The position numbers and the translations under genes were made by a program. A stretch of 35,420 nt of DNA from Clostridiales bacterium (GTDB taxonomy: Bacteria > Bacillota > Clostridia > Christensenellales > Aristaeellaceae): assembly GCA_012837525.1 (NCBI GenBank), contig DUQZ01000069.1, positions 1 through 35,420 of the forward strand, written 5' to 3'. Positions 32,389 to 35,420 of this stretch are shown in pieces (the stretch's first letter is position 1; each line of letters starts with the position of its first letter). The notes beneath the pieces are model-generated. The model was given only the letters and a program-made list of their open reading frames with translations, had not been told where the DNA came from and searched no databases.

Positions 32389-32988
32389 ATGCGCCAGCAG
32401 GTAGAACCCATCCAGCGCATGACGGATGAATTGGCCAAGCTGCCCGGCATTGGCCGCAAAAGCGCGCAGCGCCTGGCCTATCACCTGGCGGCAACGCCCC
32501 TTGAACAGGTGCGCGCCTTAGCCAATGCCCTGGAAAAAGGCCGGGAGGACATCAAACTGTGCGTCCAGTGCGGCAACTACACGGCGGAGGAGTTGTGTTC
32601 CGTCTGCGCGGATTTTAAGCGCCGGCAGGATGTCCTGTGCGTGGTGCGCGACCCGCGGGACGTGGCGGCCATGGAGCGTATGCATGATTACAACGGCCTC
32701 TACCACGTGCTGCACGGCATCCTGTCGCCCATGGACGGCATTGGCCCGTCCGATATCCGCATCAGCGAGTTGATGCGCAGGCTGGAGGGCGGCGCGGTGA
32801 AGGAGATCATCCTGGCCACCAACCCGGACATCGAAGGCGAGGCCACCGCCGCCTACATCGCGCGGCTGGTGAAGCCCCTGGGCGTCCGCGTCACGCGCAT
32901 CGCCCACGGCGTGCCGGTGGGCAGCGATCTGGAATACACGGACGAGGTCACCCTGTCCAAGGCCATGGAAGGCAGGCGGGAGATATAA
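32389..32988 (+). CDS. recR: Recombination mediator RecR
   Basis: Ring-forming protein that, with RecO, loads RecA on gapped DNA. The 199-residue protein has the N-terminal helix-hairpin-helix (L-P-G-I-G-R-K-S-A-Q-R), the C4 zinc motif C-V-Q-C-G-N-Y ... L-C-S-V-C, a TOPRIM domain (L-C-V-V-R-D-P-R-D ... A-T-N-P-D-I-E-G-E-A-T-A) and a C-terminal Walker-B-like segment (I-A-H-G-V-P-V-G-S-D-L-E-Y). It starts directly after the ybaB stop and ends sharing TAATG with the tdk start, indicating a tightly coupled operon. Confidence 0.97.
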   Translation: MRQQVEPIQRMTDELAKLPGIGRKSAQRLAYHLAATPLEQVRALANALEKGREDIKLCVQCGNYTAEELCSVCADFKRRQDVLCVVRDPRDVAAMERMHDYNGLYHVLHGILSPMDGIGPSDIRISELMRRLEGGAVKEIILATNPDIEGEATAAYIARLVKPLGVRVTRIAHGVPVGSDLEYTDEVTLSKAMEGRREI

Positions 32989-33578
32989 TGCTGCATTTTT
33001 ACTATGGGGTCATGGGCTCCAGCAAGACGGCGCAACTGCTCATGCAGCGCTACAACTACCAGCAGCTGGGCCTGCGCGTGGCGCTGGTGAAGCCCGCCAT
33101 TGATACCAGGGCGGGCGTGCAGATGGTCTACTCCCGCGTGGGTCTGCAGGCGGAGGCCGAATTGGTATTGGAAAGCGGGCACTCCGCGCGGGAGCAGCTG
33201 CTCTGGCTGGCAGCGCGCAACGCCTGCAGCGAGTTTGAGTACGTATTTATTGATGAGGCGCAGTTTTTGACGCCCGAGCAGGTGCAGGAACTGGCTGATA
33301 TGTCAGACCAACTGGACATCTTCTGCTATGGCTTAAAGACCGACTTCCAGGGCAATTTCTTCCCCGGTTCAGCGGCCCTTTTGCGCCTGGCGGAGGAGAT
33401 CCACGAGGTACCCGGCGGCCTGTGCTGGTGCGGCGCCAAAGCCACCATGAACACGCGGATTGACCCGGCCGGCCGGGTCATCAAAACCGGCGAACAGGTG
33501 CTGATTGACAACCAGCAGGAGATCCGCTACATCGGCCTGTGCTACAAGCACTGGCGCCAGGGCATCAGCCATGCCTGA
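32988..33578 (+). CDS. tdk: Thymidine kinase
   Basis: Type II thymidine kinase of the salvage pathway, making dTMP from thymidine and ATP. The 196-residue protein has the P-loop G-V-M-G-S-S-K-T, Walker B F-I-D-E-A-Q-F, Y-G-L-K-T-D-F-Q-G-N-F-F-P-G-S (substrate loop) and a zinc-binding C-terminal part. The zinc ligands appear as C-W-C-G ... C-Y-K-H, with only one residue between the first two Cys. ATG overlaps the recR stop by one base; the end overlaps rmuC by 8 nt. Confidence 0.94.
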   Translation: MLHFYYGVMGSSKTAQLLMQRYNYQQLGLRVALVKPAIDTRAGVQMVYSRVGLQAEAELVLESGHSAREQLLWLAARNACSEFEYVFIDEAQFLTPEQVQELADMSDQLDIFCYGLKTDFQGNFFPGSAALLRLAEEIHEVPGGLCWCGAKATMNTRIDPAGRVIKTGEQVLIDNQQEIRYIGLCYKHWRQGISHA

Positions 33579-34896
33579 AATCATCACCAATAACCCCCTT
33601 CTCATCGCGATGATTGCCATCACCCTGGTGGCAGTCATTTTATTGATTGCGCTGCTTGTGGCGCAGCGCAGGGCAATTGAAGCGGCAAAATCTCAATCCC
33701 GGGAGAGTGAGCAGACGCTGGCGGACTACATGGAAGGCCTGGTGAAGGATACGGAAAGCCACCTCACGGCCCAGGTCAACCAGCAGCAGGCGACGATGTT
33801 CGCCTGGTATGAGCGCATCGACGCGCGCCTGGACGCCTCCCTGCGCACCCAGGACAGCAGGCTTAACCACATGGGGGAGGTGCTCAACACCCGGCTGGGT
33901 CAGCACGACCAGAAGGTGGGGGAGATGCGCGAGACGCTTTTTACATCCCTCACCCAGATGCGTACAGACAACGCGAACAAGCTGGAAGAGATGCGCAAAA
34001 CCGTGGACGAGCACCTGCACCAGACGCTCAACCGCCGGCTGGGCGAAAGCTTCACCCTGGTCAATGAGCGCCTGGAGGCCGTCTACAAAGGCCTGGGCGA
34101 GATGAAGACCTTAGCCAGCGGCGTGGGTGACTTAAAAAAGGTGCTCACCAACATCAAAACCCGCGGCACCTGGGGGGAGACCCAGCTGTCCATGCTGCTG
34201 CAAGAAGCCCTGGCCCCCCAGCAGTATGAAACCAACTGTGCGGTTGTCCCCGGAAGCGGTGAGCGGGTGGAGTTTGCCGTCAAACTGCCCGGGCAGGAGG
34301 AAGGCCAGGCGGTCTATTTACCCATTGACGCCAAGTTCCCGCTGGAGGATTACGAGCGTCTGCAGGCCGCCCAGGAAGCGGCGGACAAGCCCGAGGTGGA
34401 CAGCGCGACATCAGCGCTGGAGCGCGCCATCCTGCGCGAAGCTGACCGCATTGCCGGCAAGTACATCAAGCCGCCCTACACCACTGATTTCGCGATTTTG
34501 TATTTGCCGGTGGAAGGCTTGTACGCCGAGGCGCTGCGCATCACCGGCCTGGCGGAGAAACTGCAGCGCCAGCACCGGGTGTCCCTGGCTGGGCCCACCA
34601 CCCTTCTGGCTTTGCTCAACAGCCTGCAGATGGGCTTTCGCACCCTGGCCATCCAGCACAGGAGTGCGGAGGTCTGGCGCCTTTTGTCCCAGGTCAAGGC
34701 GGATTTCACCACGTTTTCGGATATCCTGGATAAAACCCAGAACCGCCTGCGCCAGGCCAGCGAGTCCATCGACCTGGCCAACCGCAGAACCAGAACCATC
34801 ACCCGGCGCCTGCAGGCGGTGGAATCCTTGGACAGCCCCAGCGCGGTAGAGGAGCAAGCCCACCTGCGCCTGCTCGAAGAGGATATTGATGGGTAG
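33571..34896 (+). CDS. rmuC: DNA recombination protein RmuC
   Basis: A 441-residue protein of the RmuC family, thought to limit rearrangements between inverted repeats and carrying a nuclease-like fold. It has an N-terminal transmembrane helix (about residues 9-30), a long helical, coiled-coil-like stretch (about 35-180) and the conserved domain with G-x-W-G-E (T-R-G-T-W-G-E-T-Q-L), V-Y-L-P-I-D-A-K-F-P-L-E-D-Y and Y-L-P-V-E-G-L-Y-A-E-A-L. ATG at 33571 lies within the last codons of tdk (ATGCCTGA). It ends in TAG, immediately followed by the AGGAGG of the next gene, which confirms that TAG acts as a stop. Confidence 0.94.
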   Translation: MPEIITNNPLLIAMIAITLVAVILLIALLVAQRRAIEAAKSQSRESEQTLADYMEGLVKDTESHLTAQVNQQQATMFAWYERIDARLDASLRTQDSRLNHMGEVLNTRLGQHDQKVGEMRETLFTSLTQMRTDNANKLEEMRKTVDEHLHQTLNRRLGESFTLVNERLEAVYKGLGEMKTLASGVGDLKKVLTNIKTRGTWGETQLSMLLQEALAPQQYETNCAVVPGSGERVEFAVKLPGQEEGQAVYLPIDAKFPLEDYERLQAAQEAADKPEVDSATSALERAILREADRIAGKYIKPPYTTDFAILYLPVEGLYAEALRITGLAEKLQRQHRVSLAGPTTLLALLNSLQMGFRTLAIQHRSAEVWRLLSQVKADFTTFSDILDKTQNRLRQASESIDLANRRTRTITRRLQAVESLDSPSAVEEQAHLRLLEEDIDG

Positions 34897-34929
34897 GATA
34901 ACAGTAAACCAATCAGGAGGATGTTGATC

Positions 34930-35313
34930 ATGACAGACAAGCAAGACCTGCAGTTTACCTTCGCCCACAACAATTTCAATGTGATTGATCTGGACAAGTC
35001 CCTGGCCTTTTACAAGGAAGCCCTGGGGCTCATTGAGATGCGCCGCAGTGAGAAGGAGAATTTTACCCTGGTCTTTTTGGGTGACGGCAAGACCGATCAC
35101 CAGCTGGAATTGACCTGGCTCAAGGACTGGGGCAAACCCAGCTACAACCTGGGCGATAACGAGTTCCACCTGTGCTTCCGCGTCAATGATTATGACGCCG
35201 CCTACAAAAAGCACAAGGAAATGGGCGTCATCTGCTATGAGAACCCGGGCATGGGCCTGTACTTCATCGCGGACCCGGATGGCTACTGGATTGAGATCGT
35301 GCCGCACAGATAA
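34930..35313 (+). CDS. Glyoxalase I-like (VOC family) protein
   Basis: A 127-residue vicinal-oxygen-chelate protein made of two beta-alpha-beta3 halves. The four metal ligands expected for glyoxalase I are present in order: His in F-A-H-N-N-F-N-V, Glu in L-E-L-T-W, His in F-H-L-C-F-R-V and Glu in Y-W-I-E-I-V-P. D-L-D-K-S-L-A-F-Y-K-E-A-L-G and A-D-P-D-G-Y-W-I-E are also typical. Lactoylglutathione lyase activity is plausible, but clostridia often lack glutathione, so another thiol adduct or another VOC reaction is equally possible. ATG at 34930 is chosen because AGGAGG ends at 34920; ATG at 34921 directly abuts that site. It is the last gene before a strong terminator. Confidence 0.9.
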   Translation: MTDKQDLQFTFAHNNFNVIDLDKSLAFYKEALGLIEMRRSEKENFTLVFLGDGKTDHQLELTWLKDWGKPSYNLGDNEFHLCFRVNDYDAAYKKHKEMGVICYENPGMGLYFIADPDGYWIEIVPHR

Positions 35314-35330
35314 TCCATATAATCCCATGA

Positions 35331-35358
35331 AAAAACCTGCCGTCCGGGCAGGTTTTTT
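35331..35358 (+). terminator. Intrinsic terminator after the glyoxalase-like gene
   Basis: AAAAA-CCTGCC (to 35341), loop GTCCG, GGCAGG (35347-35352) and six T residues. The A-run and T-run flank the stem symmetrically, so it may work on both strands. Confidence 0.9.
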
Positions 35359-35375
35359 CAGACTGTAGACAAACT

Positions 35376-35410
35376 AACTCCAGGGGAGTTTCAGAGGGCG
35401 CAGCCCTCTG
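35376..35410. repeat. Tandem perfect hairpins at the right edge
   Basis: Two perfect inverted repeats lie side by side: AACTCC-AGG-GGAGTT (35376-35390) and CAGAGGGC-GCA-GCCCTCTG (35392-35410). A looser TTTCAG ... CTGAAA pairing encloses the second. No T-run follows within the window, so they are more like an intergenic repeat or the beginning of an element cut by the window end. Confidence 0.5.
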
Positions 35411-35420
35411 ACTGAAATCG

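Overview
The window looks like a chromosomal piece of a GC-rich Gram-positive bacterium of the Bacillota, most likely a clostridial lineage. This is inferred from gene content: a DUF951 protein, WalJ, ComEC, an MrfA-type helicase, RecR behind YbaB, a DNA polymerase I without recognisable proofreading residues, a sortase-type surface protein, strong AGGAGG-type ribosome binding sites and SigA-like promoters. Most of it is housekeeping; no tRNA, rRNA, CRISPR array, prophage or autonomous insertion sequence was seen.

Layout. (1) 1-3992, plus strand: a decayed, 5'-truncated surface adhesin with CnaB-like repeats, two pilin-type isopeptide domains, a Pro/Thr linker and a sortase anchor, broken by two amber codons and at least one frameshift. 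(2) 4131-5231, plus strand: DUF951 protein and signal peptidase I, ending in a terminator that faces the recA terminator. (3) 14493-5296, minus strand: polA, coaE, a lytic transglycosylase, an orphan family-5 solute-binding protein, a flavin reductase-like protein, rimO, pgsA and recA, mostly overlapping or closely spaced. (4) 18844-14579, minus strand: P-type Ca2+-ATPase, the small SRP RNA with its own promoter, a 159-bp hairpin repeat, and glyA. (5) 18988-22049, plus strand: MrfA-like helicase and a SpoU-family RNA methyltransferase. (6) 22150-22816, minus strand: an AT-rich metallo-beta-lactamase-fold gene preceded by what looks like the tail of a lost gene, probably imported. (7) 29145-22817, minus strand: walJ, a CPBP protease, an RNase Z-like hydrolase, comEC, holA and rsmG as one tightly packed operon. 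(8) 29256-35358, plus strand: ferredoxin, the second copy of the hairpin repeat, then topB, ybaB, recR, tdk, rmuC and a glyoxalase-fold protein.

Functionally, many genes concern DNA replication, repair and uptake (recA, polA, mrfA, holA, comEC, topB, recR, rmuC, tdk). The rest concern envelope and secretion (lepB, SRP RNA, pgsA, transglycosylase, walJ) and translation or one-carbon metabolism (rimO, rsmG, glyA, SpoU methylase).

The most interesting item is the pair of 159-bp elements at 15841-15999 and 29544-29702. They align without gaps at about 81% identity, have inverted ends, fold over their whole length, and differ at several positions in a compensatory way that keeps the base pairs. 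Each sits directly in front of the ribosome binding site region of an unrelated gene (glyA and topB). They look like a MITE-type or structured repetitive element that may exist in further copies in this genome.
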